Shown here one piece after another: positions 26,444-35,370 of a stretch of DNA of 64,000 nucleotides (the stretch's first letter is position 1; every line of letters starts with the position of its first letter). The stretch spans positions 372,001 to 436,000 of the forward strand of contig NZ_LGRO01000002.1 of assembly GCF_001280565.1 (NCBI RefSeq). Reading direction: 5' to 3'. This DNA comes from Sulfobacillus thermosulfidooxidans (GTDB lineage: Bacteria > Bacillota > Sulfobacillia > Sulfobacillales > Sulfobacillaceae). The notes beneath the pieces are model-generated. The model did no database searches, was not told where the DNA came from, and was given only the letters and a program-made list of their open reading frames with translations. A program made the position numbers and the translations under genes.

Positions 26444-28911
26444 CGGATAACCACATTAACAAGACGCCCGGGTACGGCAATGACTTTAACAATTGTCCGT
26501 CCTTCAGTGAGTGTCTTGATTTTTTCATCAGCCAATGCCAATTCTCGCAGGGTCTCGGGAGTCATATCCACTGGAACAGTCAATCGGCTACGCACCTTAC
26601 CATTGATTTGTAAAGCAATGGTCACCTCTTCGTCTTGCAACCACTTATCGTCATATTGCGGCCACGACGCCCAGTGCACACTTGTGTCGTGCCCTAATTG
26701 ATGCCACAGTTCTTCGGCTAAATGCGGAGCAAATGGCGCCAACAACCTCACTAAAATCCCTAAGATCCGGTTTTGGTCCTCCGTATTGAGAGCATCTATA
26801 TCCAGGTATAAAGCATTCGTCAGCTCCATTAAGGCGCTAATCGCTGTATTAAAAGCCCGGCGTTCGCCGATGTCCTCAGTGATTTTTTTCACCGTACGGT
26901 GTACGACCTTGCATACCCGGGTTTTAGCCTCTTCCGACGAAGGTCCACTATATTCAGGCCGCGCCTTCATCACTAAACGATAGACCCGCTGTAAGAACCG
27001 GTAGGCACCTTCGACGCCTTGCTGCGACCATTCGAAATCTTTATCCGGGGGAGCGGCAAACAGCATGAATACCCGTGTAGCATCACTGCCCCATTCTTTC
27101 ATGATGTTTTCCGGGCTTAAAGTATTTCCCTTCGATTTTGACATCTTGGCCCCGCCATAAACCACCATGCCTTGCGCCAACAGGCGCTTAAAGGGCTCAT
27201 CGACCGACACCCAGCCAGCATCATAGAGAACTTTGGTAAAGAAACGGGAATATAGTAAATGGAGTACCGCATGTTCTTTACCACCGACATATTCATCCAC
27301 GGGCATCCAATAGTCGACATCTTTCTTGTTAAAAGGCCGAGGCGCATTGGGCGATGTAAAGCGGTAGTAATACCATGATGAATCAACAAACGTATCCATG
27401 GTATCTGTTTCTCTGGTAGCAGGTCCCTGACAAACCGGGCACGTCGTTTCCAGCCAGTCTTTAGCGCCCGCCAAGGGCGAAGCTCCCTGACCCGTGAACT
27501 CGACATTGGGCGGCAAAAGCACAGGCAATTGGTCCTTAGGAACGGGAACCGCCCCACATTTTGGACAATGAATGATGGGAATCGGCGCCCCCCAGTAGCG
27601 CTGCCGGGAAATCAACCAATCCCGCATGCGGTAACTAACTCGGGGCCCTCCTTTCCCCTGTTCTTTTAACGCACCCGCAATCGCAGCTTTCGCTTCCTGA
27701 TTATCAAGCCCCGTAAAAGGTCCGGAATCCACTAATTTTCCCGGTCCACTATAGGCTTGCTGATCAAAGTCCTCGCCAGGATTTTCAGGTTGGACCACGA
27801 CTTTCATGGGCAAGTGATATTTTTGTGCATACAAAAAGTCGCGCTGGTCGTGCGCCGGCACCCCCATAACCGCCCCGGTTCCATAATCGACCAATACATA
27901 ATTCGCAATCCAGATTGGCAATTTCTCCCCGGTTAAGGGATGAATTGCGTAACTCCCCGTAAAAATGCCCCGTTTTTCCGTATTTTCGGCCGTTCGCTCA
28001 ATATCGCTATGGACCCGTTCTTCCGCAATAAACTGCCGAACTTTATCGGCCTCCGGGTAATCCGCGATCAGTTGTTCAACCAACGGATGTTCCGGCGCAA
28101 GAACCACATAGGTAGCGCCATATAAGGTATCGGGGCGGGTTGTGAATACCGCTATCTGCTGGCCAATACTGGGCACATCAAAAACTACTTCGGCCCCAAT
28201 GCTTTTTCCGATCCAATTTAATTGTTGGGTCTTAATTTCTTGCGGCCAGTCTAAAGCATCTAAGGAGGTTAAGAGCCGCTCCGCATAATCCGTAATACGG
28301 AAATACCACTGCGTCAAATCGCGCTTCGTCACTACCGAATCACAACGCCAACACAAGCCGTCCTCCACCTGTTCGTTGGCTAATACGGTTTCACAACTCG
28401 GACACCAATTGACTGCGCCTTCTTTTTGATAGGCTAATCCTCGTTCGTAAAACAACAAGAATAATTCTTGGGTAAAACGATAATATTCGGGTTCGGATGT
28501 GGTCACTTCACGCGACCAGTCGAATGACAAACCCATTTGTTTCATCTGTTGTTTCATGTACGCAATATTAGCCATCGTCGAAGTACGCGGCGGAATGCCG
28601 TTTTTAATGGCCGCATTTTCAGCTGGCATCCCAAAGGCATCCCAACCCATCGGGTGCAACACATTATAGCCTGCCATGCGCCGGTAGCGGGCGATCACAT
28701 CACCGAGCGTATAGACCCGCACATGGCCCATGTGCAGGTGCCCGGATGGATAGGGAAATTGCTCTAAACAATAAAATTTTTCTTTGTCAGAATCCCTTGT
28801 TTCGTACAGATGTTGGTCTTCCCAGATCTTTTGCCATTTTTCTTCGACCGCGCGCACATTATAGCGATCGGGCGAAGAAATCGTGGAAGATTGTCCTTCC
28901 TTGATCGTCAT
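26440..28911 (-). CDS. leuS: Leucyl-tRNA synthetase
   Basis: An 823-aa class I synthetase charging tRNA-Leu. The HIGH motif is PYPSGHLHMGH near residue 55. The zinc-type Cys cluster WCPSCETVLA, the editing domain (TTRPDTLYGATYVV, GTGAVMGVPAHDQRD) and the KMSKS loop GGAKMSKSKGN follow in order. The ATG at 28911 was chosen because GGAGGG lies 6 nt upstream. A longer in-frame extension to 28995 runs back into the T-box leader and is not coding. Expression should be controlled by the T-box at 28925-29150. Confidence 0.96.
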   Translation of the reverse strand: MTIKEGQSSTISSPDRYNVRAVEEKWQKIWEDQHLYETRDSDKEKFYCLEQFPYPSGHLHMGHVRVYTLGDVIARYRRMAGYNVLHPMGWDAFGMPAENAAIKNGIPPRTSTMANIAYMKQQMKQMGLSFDWSREVTTSEPEYYRFTQELFLLFYERGLAYQKEGAVNWCPSCETVLANEQVEDGLCWRCDSVVTKRDLTQWYFRITDYAERLLTSLDALDWPQEIKTQQLNWIGKSIGAEVVFDVPSIGQQIAVFTTRPDTLYGATYVVLAPEHPLVEQLIADYPEADKVRQFIAEERVHSDIERTAENTEKRGIFTGSYAIHPLTGEKLPIWIANYVLVDYGTGAVMGVPAHDQRDFLYAQKYHLPMKVVVQPENPGEDFDQQAYSGPGKLVDSGPFTGLDNQEAKAAIAGALKEQGKGGPRVSYRMRDWLISRQRYWGAPIPIIHCPKCGAVPVPKDQLPVLLPPNVEFTGQGASPLAGAKDWLETTCPVCQGPATRETDTMDTFVDSSWYYYRFTSPNAPRPFNKKDVDYWMPVDEYVGGKEHAVLHLLYSRFFTKVLYDAGWVSVDEPFKRLLAQGMVVYGGAKMSKSKGNTLSPENIMKEWGSDATRVFMLFAAPPDKDFEWSQQGVEGAYRFLQRVYRLVMKARPEYSGPSSEEAKTRVCKVVHRTVKKITEDIGERRAFNTAISALMELTNALYLDIDALNTEDQNRILGILVRLLAPFAPHLAEELWHQLGHDTSVHWASWPQYDDKWLQDEEVTIALQINGKVRSRLTVPVDMTPETLRELALADEKIKTLTEGRTIVKVIAVPGRLVNVVIR

Positions 28912-28924
28912 GGTGTTCCCTCCA

Positions 28925-29150
28925 ATAAAAAAGCCCCTGTCTACGCAACAGGGACGAGAATTAACCCGCGGTACCACCCATTTTAGTGCTCTCAAAGCAC
29001 TCTCTTAAACCAGCGATAACGAGCTGAATCGTAGCTTTCACACGGTGAGTCAAAGAATCTAATAGGACTAGCTCACACCATCCGCTAGCTCTCTGGTACC
29101 TTTCGGTTCTTTTAGGTCCGTGGTCATTAAGCTTCCTCTATTTTTATCAG
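28925..29150 (-). promoter_or_regulatory. T-box riboswitch leader of leuS
   Basis: Read on the minus strand, the T-box core TGGTACCGCGGG is at 28976-28965. It is followed by a terminator hairpin (CCCTGT / ACAGGG stem with a T-run, 28927-28953). Upstream lie structured Stem I-like sequences and the conserved AGTGCTTTGAGAGCACT helix. A CTC (Leu) triplet at 29049-29047 is a candidate specifier, which fits the downstream gene. Uncharged tRNA-Leu would stabilise the antiterminator and allow leuS transcription. The 5' boundary is approximate. Confidence 0.9.
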
Positions 29151-29311
29151 GATAATTTTACCCTGAAATTCTCAACAAATGCAAATGCTCCACAAGTTCC
29201 CTGGTGGGATGCATAAAATCCTGGAATTTTTTTGGAAGGCAATAAAGGATTTCACCAGTTCGCAACGAAATGGCATAGATTAAATGTCGAAAGAGGTTGG
29301 AGGAGTCCAAA

Positions 29312-32300
29312 ATGAATCAGACGGCAAATCGCTACCGCGACAATCTTTGGCCCGAGTGGTATCGTAGCAAGATTTTACATGCCGCTTTTCAGCCGATTGT
29401 GTCCTTGCGTGATGGTTCGGTATTAGCCTATGAAGGACTCAGTCGACCCCAGATGTCAGATGGCGAACCTGTTTCGGTCTTAGATCTTATGGCCTCTGCC
29501 GAAGGGCATGACGGTTTGCTCATGTTTGATCAACTGGCTTTTCAACAGATTCTTGATGCGTTTTGTCAGAGTGGCTGTCCTGACACATGGGTTCTCTTTA
29601 TAAATATTTTGCCGAAAAGCCTGTTGAATCCGTTACCCTTCTTGCGTGCGTTACAACATTGCGACCAGATCAAACCGCAGCAAATCGTGCTGGAAATCTC
29701 GGAACGGGAAACTATTAGCGAAGGTGACCATAAACTGCACGATTACCTAGCGCCCTTTCGAGAAATGGGCATCCGCATTGCCTTAGATGATCTGGGTTCA
29801 GGGTATTCGGGATTAACTCGGCTCATTGAATTGCAGCCTGACTTTGCCAAAATCGATTTAAGCTTGGTCCGGGACGTAGATAAGAACCCTATCAAATTCG
29901 CCCTATTAGAAAGCACCGCTCGATTCGCCAAGAAAACGGCTGCCACTTCACTCATCGCTGAAGGCATTGAAACTTTTGCAGAACTGTACACCCTCCAAGA
30001 AATCGGAGTGGAATATGGTCAAGGTTATCTATTAGGAAAACCCGAAATGACATTTCATAGCACCTTAACCCCAGCTGATTTCACCAGGGCACCTCTTTTG
30101 AGACCGTCCCCTACCTACCAGCTCGACACTTTATTAACCACGACGCGAAGAATGGTTCAAGGTTTGGCTCACGGTGAAGGACGCTACACGTACTTACTGT
30201 CGTTAGCCAAAAAACTAACGGGTGCTGATGTCGTCGCCATATTTAAGGTGGAAGGCAATGACTTGCGCTATCTGGAATCAACCGAACGGCTCTCTCCCCA
30301 AGACGAGGCGTTCTTTACCCGTACTGTCATTCCCCAATCTTCGGCGTTATACCATTCCATTTTGACGAGAGAACCAACGATTTTTCAACAGCCAACCAAT
30401 GGTCCGCGTATTTGGTCCGATCGTTTTCATATTCACTCAGCTATTGCCGTACCTATTTGTGACAATTTAGGGTGCTGGGGGCTTCTTCATTTGGGCTATC
30501 ATGAACCGAATCAAATCCGCTCCGACCTCATTCATATGGCTCAAGGCATTGCCGCACTGATCGTGTTAGCTGTTGGCTATAGCCAAAAAGAAGAAGCCTT
30601 CAGCGATCAAGGCATGTTGGGCGAACCCTTATTTGAAGCCATCTCGGCGTTAGCCGACAGTGCCGACCTAGAACATCTGTTGGCCAAAGCGATTTCCGCG
30701 GCACTGGCCGTAACAGGGGGACACGAAGGCTGGATTGGCATTCTCAATGAGACCGTTCTTCATTGTGTGCTCCCGGATGGGCAAGCGTTTGATGTGTCGC
30801 GCGACGATTTGTTTAATCCCTCGACCGATGATGGGAAAGGTCCCGTTGGGCAAATTCTTCAGACGCGCACGGCCCGGATTATCCCCAATATTATGAATGA
30901 TCCCACACTAAATCCATGGTTAGAGCAAATGCGTGCCCAAGGCATCCAGTCTGCTGCCGGAATTCCCTTGATTTCACAAGACCAATTGCTCGGTGTGCTC
31001 AAAGTGTATCATAGCCAAATGGGAGGGTTTACTCCCGGACGCATGCGCCGGCTCTATGCGTTAAGCTCTCTCGCGACGGCTCTCATTGAACGCTCGTTAA
31101 ATTCTTTAGCCGCCGAAGAGCGCGCCAGACGGCAAACACTTTTAGCCCAGTGTCTCGCCCAAATCAATTATCTCAAGACGCGCGATGACATTTTAAATCT
31201 TCTCGTGTCAACTCTTGAGAAATATGGCCCCTTCCCCCTAGTCGTGGTAGTTAAGCCTCAAGGAGGCGTATATGTCCCTGTGGCAATCTCGCCTGCAGGC
31301 AATGGCAATCGACTCACTGCCGGATTTATGTTGCCCCGTCATGATGGTCATGCTGTCAACCAGGCCCTCCAGCAAGACAGAAGCGTCTTTATCAATGCAG
31401 GGGAAAGCCGAAGTGATGCCTTGAGCCAGTTTGCTAAGCGTCAGGGATTTCTATCCTATGCCGTCATTGGTATCGGAATTCCCGAAATGGCAGTCATTCT
31501 TTTTTCCCGTGAACACACCGGGATTGACATCCTGCTACCCGAATTAGAGTCGTACATTCATTCGTTGGGCACCGCTTTATCCAAAATTCTTTTACAAGAG
31601 CAAATTGCCCAGGAACAACAGCAAATGGATGCCATGCTCGACGTCATTAAGACGCTGCCCATGGTCGCCTCAGATGACATCCTATGGCAAGAAGTGGCCA
31701 ACACCTTAATCAAGCTAGTCGGGGCCGATGGGGGTTGGCTAATAGAAGGAGACGATGCCCAATGCCCACGCATGGCATTCGGGCACGTTCCGAAACATTA
31801 TTATTTCGTCCCCCAGGCCTTGCGGCAAGATCAATTGCGGATGACGCTAAATGCAGCGGACATACCCCTCTCCCTAAAAGAATGGGGCATAAAACATCTT
31901 GTAGGTTTCCGCCTCGCTTTTCCAAGTTTGCAACAACACCTCTTTTTGCTGGTAGGCAGTGCACAACCTGAAGGTTTTACTCGCTCCCAAACGCACCGCA
32001 TGGAAATGCTCATTTCCTTTGCTGCCTCGATTTATGAGATTCTTGAAATGCGTCGCCAACAGCAACATGCAGCTCACACCGATCACGTGACACAATTGCC
32101 CAATGATTTAGGAATCGAAGAATATTACCGGCAACTTCAAGAAATGCCCCTACACCCCGGTGCGGGATGCATCCTGCTAGATATTGTGGGACTCTCCCAG
32201 ATTAATCAAACTTATGGAGAACAAACCGGGGATCACCGCCTCATCGAGGTCGCACAATATTTGAGTGCCGCGATGAATTATGACGGCGTAGTAGGTCGGC

Positions 32301-32521
32301 TCGGTAGTGATGAGTTTATCCTCTTCCATCCGCATATCGATGGACCCACATTAAAAAAGGAAACCAAACGGCTCGTCAAGAATGCACCACTGCCGCTTCG
32401 TTGGGTTTCGCTTTACATTCCCGATCCCTCCCGAATTAGTTTGCAACACCTGATTCGGACAGCCTACCAAGTCTTGCATAGTCAGGGTTCAGGCCATCTT
32501 GAGATCCTGCCCGAATCCTAG
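29312..32521 (+). CDS. EAL-GAF-GAF-GAF-GGDEF cyclic-di-GMP signalling protein
   Basis: A 1069-aa cytosolic multidomain protein. The EAL phosphodiesterase domain is at about 20-265, and most catalytic positions look present: YEGLSRP (in place of EAL), LEISERE, ALDDLGSGYSG, FAKIDLSLV and IAEGIETFAEL. Three GAF-like sensor regions follow (about 290-420, 450-600 and 640-890 with less certain limits). A C-terminal GGDEF domain has GRLGSDEFILF, so the signature is GSDEF and the RxxD inhibitory site is not apparent. Net activity is probably c-di-GMP breakdown gated by GAF ligands. GGAGGAG precedes the ATG at 29312. Confidence 0.85.
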   Translation: MNQTANRYRDNLWPEWYRSKILHAAFQPIVSLRDGSVLAYEGLSRPQMSDGEPVSVLDLMASAEGHDGLLMFDQLAFQQILDAFCQSGCPDTWVLFINILPKSLLNPLPFLRALQHCDQIKPQQIVLEISERETISEGDHKLHDYLAPFREMGIRIALDDLGSGYSGLTRLIELQPDFAKIDLSLVRDVDKNPIKFALLESTARFAKKTAATSLIAEGIETFAELYTLQEIGVEYGQGYLLGKPEMTFHSTLTPADFTRAPLLRPSPTYQLDTLLTTTRRMVQGLAHGEGRYTYLLSLAKKLTGADVVAIFKVEGNDLRYLESTERLSPQDEAFFTRTVIPQSSALYHSILTREPTIFQQPTNGPRIWSDRFHIHSAIAVPICDNLGCWGLLHLGYHEPNQIRSDLIHMAQGIAALIVLAVGYSQKEEAFSDQGMLGEPLFEAISALADSADLEHLLAKAISAALAVTGGHEGWIGILNETVLHCVLPDGQAFDVSRDDLFNPSTDDGKGPVGQILQTRTARIIPNIMNDPTLNPWLEQMRAQGIQSAAGIPLISQDQLLGVLKVYHSQMGGFTPGRMRRLYALSSLATALIERSLNSLAAEERARRQTLLAQCLAQINYLKTRDDILNLLVSTLEKYGPFPLVVVVKPQGGVYVPVAISPAGNGNRLTAGFMLPRHDGHAVNQALQQDRSVFINAGESRSDALSQFAKRQGFLSYAVIGIGIPEMAVILFSREHTGIDILLPELESYIHSLGTALSKILLQEQIAQEQQQMDAMLDVIKTLPMVASDDILWQEVANTLIKLVGADGGWLIEGDDAQCPRMAFGHVPKHYYFVPQALRQDQLRMTLNAADIPLSLKEWGIKHLVGFRLAFPSLQQHLFLLVGSAQPEGFTRSQTHRMEMLISFAASIYEILEMRRQQQHAAHTDHVTQLPNDLGIEEYYRQLQEMPLHPGAGCILLDIVGLSQINQTYGEQTGDHRLIEVAQYLSAAMNYDGVVGRLGSDEFILFHPHIDGPTLKKETKRLVKNAPLPLRWVSLYIPDPSRISLQHLIRTAYQVLHSQGSGHLEILPES

Positions 32522-34527
32522 ACCCCGTGAAAAGATACAATTTCGCGGGCCTGCAATTGGTCAATCACGTGTTCCCGGCGCGATGCGGGCGCCACATAGA
32601 CCAATAACCGGTCGCCACCTTTAATGGCAAAATTCCCGTGGGGAATCACTGCACCTTGTTGACGCGTCACGGACACAATTAACGCATCTTCAGAAAGGTA
32701 GAGATCTTTCAGTTGCTTCCCCACCATCGGCGAATCATTGGGAATTTCGACCTCGACAAAAATCCCATCGTCAGCCCTACGTTTCAAGGCTTCGACTTGA
32801 TGGGACGTGTCCACCGCATGAACTGCTGACGCATTGTAGGCTTTTAAGACACCAGAACGGGTGACTAAGCCAACAATATGGTGGGTTTGAGAATCTTGGA
32901 CGGGCAAGACCTCGACATCGTAAATCGATAAGTAACGAATGGCTTCATCTAATGAATCATTGTTCATAATAGGTTTAGGCAAAGGTTGGATAATCGATGC
33001 CACCGTGTTATTTTTGCGATCTTGCTGCTGCATGGCGGCCACAATATCCCGCATGGTGACAATCCCGTCTAAGCCTTGAGAACGGCTTATAACCGGCAGA
33101 AAACTTCGGCTTAATGCCGTCATTTTTTGCCACGCCTCATGAATCGACGTCGAAGGCGACACCGCGTCCTCACCGAGGGGTTGCAATGCCGACAACACCG
33201 AAATAGCCGCCATAGGCCGGATATCATCGCCCCGTAAAATCTTTATCCCTCGCCGACGCAATTTCACCGTATACATCGAGTCCCGGGTAAAGAACGTATA
33301 AGTTAAATAACTAACAGCCGCGCACGCCATGACGGGAGCTGTCAGGTGATAATCTCCGGTAATTTCTAATAGAATGGTAATGGCGACAAACGGGGCCTGG
33401 GCCGCGGCCGCAAACAAGGCAGCCATACCGGCAATGGCGTAAATGGAAGGATGGGGAGCTAAATTCGGCGAAATGTGGTAGAGAAGATTTCCAAAAGCAC
33501 CACCCACCATGCCGCCTAAAAACAGCGATGGGGCAAAGACTCCACCGGATCCGCCTGCGCCGATGGTGATTAAAGTGGCGAGATATTTGAAGACGAACAA
33601 TAACGCCAACGCGCCCCACAAGATTTGGTTGGTTAGGGCCAGGTGCATCGTCGGATAGCCGACACCTAAAACCTCAGGCACAAACAAGCCGATGAGACCG
33701 ACCACCATGCCGCCAAGCAATGCTTTGGCCCAGAAAGGAAGAGAGAGCCGATCAAAGAAATCTTCAGACGCTGTCAGCCCCTTCGTATATAACACGCCGA
33801 CAATAGCCATAATCAGTCCAAGCCCCATCATGAAAAGCAGAGCAAAGTGGTTAATCACGTGATATGGCGGGGTTGCTAACACGGCCTGAGATCCCATGAT
33901 AGCATCGAACACGGTTGTCCCGGTAACAGCAGCCAAAAACACGGGAACAATAGCACCAATTTGATAACTGCCTAAAACAATTTCTAATCCGAAAAATCCG
34001 CCAGCAATGGGGGCATTGAATGTCGCGGCAATTCCAGCTGCAGAACCTGCAGCTAATAGCAACGACGTGTATTTTTCGGGTAGGGTCAAGAGTTGACCAA
34101 GGGTTGACCCAAACGCTGCTCCAATTAACGCAATGGGTCCTTCCCGCCCGACGGAACCGCCACTGCCAATCGTCACAGCGGGGGCAATAATCCCTAAAAT
34201 CCCGACGCGCGGTCTAATTTTTCCACCGCGCAAAGCCAACGCCTCGAGAATTTGAGGAACTCCATGTCCCTTGACTTCTCTGGCGCCATAATGGGTAATC
34301 AGACTAACAATTAAGAGGCCTAAAGCCGGTCCGAAGATCAAGAAAGGATGAGGACCTTTTTGCAACACATCACCAATCAATAAATTATGGACTTCTTTAA
34401 TCATCCATCGAAACACGATAGCGCCAAATCCGCCTACGACTCCGGTCACCATGGCCAGTAGGCTCACAATCCAAGGTTCCCATTTAGGATAAAACAGGCG
34501 GGGAATCGCGCGCTCCACATTTGTCAT
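32518..34527 (-). CDS. ClC-type chloride channel/antiporter with CBS and TrkA-C domains
   Basis: A 669-aa membrane protein. The transport domain (about 1-420) has the anion-pathway motifs GSGGSVGREGP (with the gating Glu) and GAGGSGGVFAPSLFLGG. Two CBS domains follow (IRPMAAISVLSAL region and SIIQPLPKPIMNNDSLDEAI region), then a TrkA-C/RCK_C-type domain (MVGKQLKDLYLSEDALIVSVTRQ). In an acidophile such proteins may help expel protons or balance charge; that role is inference. The ATG at 34527 follows GGAGTGGAAGG. The stop codon overlaps that of the EAL gene within the palindrome CTAG. Confidence 0.88.
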   Translation of the reverse strand: MTNVERAIPRLFYPKWEPWIVSLLAMVTGVVGGFGAIVFRWMIKEVHNLLIGDVLQKGPHPFLIFGPALGLLIVSLITHYGAREVKGHGVPQILEALALRGGKIRPRVGILGIIAPAVTIGSGGSVGREGPIALIGAAFGSTLGQLLTLPEKYTSLLLAAGSAAGIAATFNAPIAGGFFGLEIVLGSYQIGAIVPVFLAAVTGTTVFDAIMGSQAVLATPPYHVINHFALLFMMGLGLIMAIVGVLYTKGLTASEDFFDRLSLPFWAKALLGGMVVGLIGLFVPEVLGVGYPTMHLALTNQILWGALALLFVFKYLATLITIGAGGSGGVFAPSLFLGGMVGGAFGNLLYHISPNLAPHPSIYAIAGMAALFAAAAQAPFVAITILLEITGDYHLTAPVMACAAVSYLTYTFFTRDSMYTVKLRRRGIKILRGDDIRPMAAISVLSALQPLGEDAVSPSTSIHEAWQKMTALSRSFLPVISRSQGLDGIVTMRDIVAAMQQQDRKNNTVASIIQPLPKPIMNNDSLDEAIRYLSIYDVEVLPVQDSQTHHIVGLVTRSGVLKAYNASAVHAVDTSHQVEALKRRADDGIFVEVEIPNDSPMVGKQLKDLYLSEDALIVSVTRQQGAVIPHGNFAIKGGDRLLVYVAPASRREHVIDQLQAREIVSFHGV

Positions 34528-34558
34528 ACCTTCCACTCCACTTCTGTTGTCGTTAACG

Positions 34559-35278
34559 TTAATAGGCCAAATTGAGCCCGCCATCTACCCGCAAGGTATG
34601 TCCCGTAATATAGGACGACAGGTGTTCTTCCAACAAAAATTGAATGGCCGGCGCCACTTCTTTCGCCCATCCTAAACGGCCTAAAGCCGTGTGCTCTGAT
34701 AATTCATGAGCTTCTCGATCATCGGCAACACCCATGCCTTCTCTCAACGCACCAACCATCACGGAATTGACGCGGATTCCTTCGTGACCCCATTCCACGG
34801 CTAAATGCCGCATCAGCCCTTCCAATCCCGCTTTGGACGCCCCATACGCCGCGGCTGGGCCAAGCGTGCTGGCCATAAGAGCGTCAACGCTGGATACGAA
34901 AACGATACTGGCGGGCGAAAATAGAAAAGGTTTAACGACTTTGACCAGCTCGAACGCAGCCCGTAAGTTCACATTGAGAGTCTGTTCCCACTCAAAGCCG
35001 GTCGTATGGACAATATCATCACTGTATACCACTCCGGCCACGTGAACAAATCCATTGACGCGGGTAATGTGCCGATCTAACAGAGCTTGTTCTACGCGGC
35101 TAGCCAAGGCATCATAGTCGCTTAAATCGGCTTCAATCCATTCTATGGATGTATTCACGTTGACGGGGGACCGGCGAATTCCTATGATATGCCACGACGG
35201 ATGCATTAAAGCAACAAGGGCTTGCCCAATTGCGCCGGTTAACCCGGTAGCCAACAAAACCGGAGAAGGATTATTCAC
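34559..35278 (-). CDS. Short-chain dehydrogenase/reductase
   Basis: A 239-aa SDR oxidoreductase. The N-terminal nucleotide-binding stretch is ATGLTGAIGQAL (a variant of TGxxxGxG), with ADLSDYD and HVAGVVYSD (NAG-like) further on. Catalytic Ser is in IVFVSSVDAL and Tyr/Lys in YGASKAG. The C-terminal VDGGLNLAY is typical. The substrate is unknown. It lies 31 nt upstream of the ClC gene and is probably cotranscribed with it. Confidence 0.85.
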   Translation of the reverse strand: MNNPSPVLLATGLTGAIGQALVALMHPSWHIIGIRRSPVNVNTSIEWIEADLSDYDALASRVEQALLDRHITRVNGFVHVAGVVYSDDIVHTTGFEWEQTLNVNLRAAFELVKVVKPFLFSPASIVFVSSVDALMASTLGPAAAYGASKAGLEGLMRHLAVEWGHEGIRVNSVMVGALREGMGVADDREAHELSEHTALGRLGWAKEVAPAIQFLLEEHLSSYITGHTLRVDGGLNLAY

Positions 35279-35370
35279 AACTTCTGCCTCCTAAGCATAT
35301 TCTCGCCAATCTAGGGCAAAGATTGGTATGATAGCCTGTGTGTTGTTGATTTCGAGAAAGGATGAGTATC

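Noticed and set aside
28912-28995. N-terminal extension of leuS to 28995
   Set aside because: It runs through the T-box core and terminator hairpin, so it cannot be coding.
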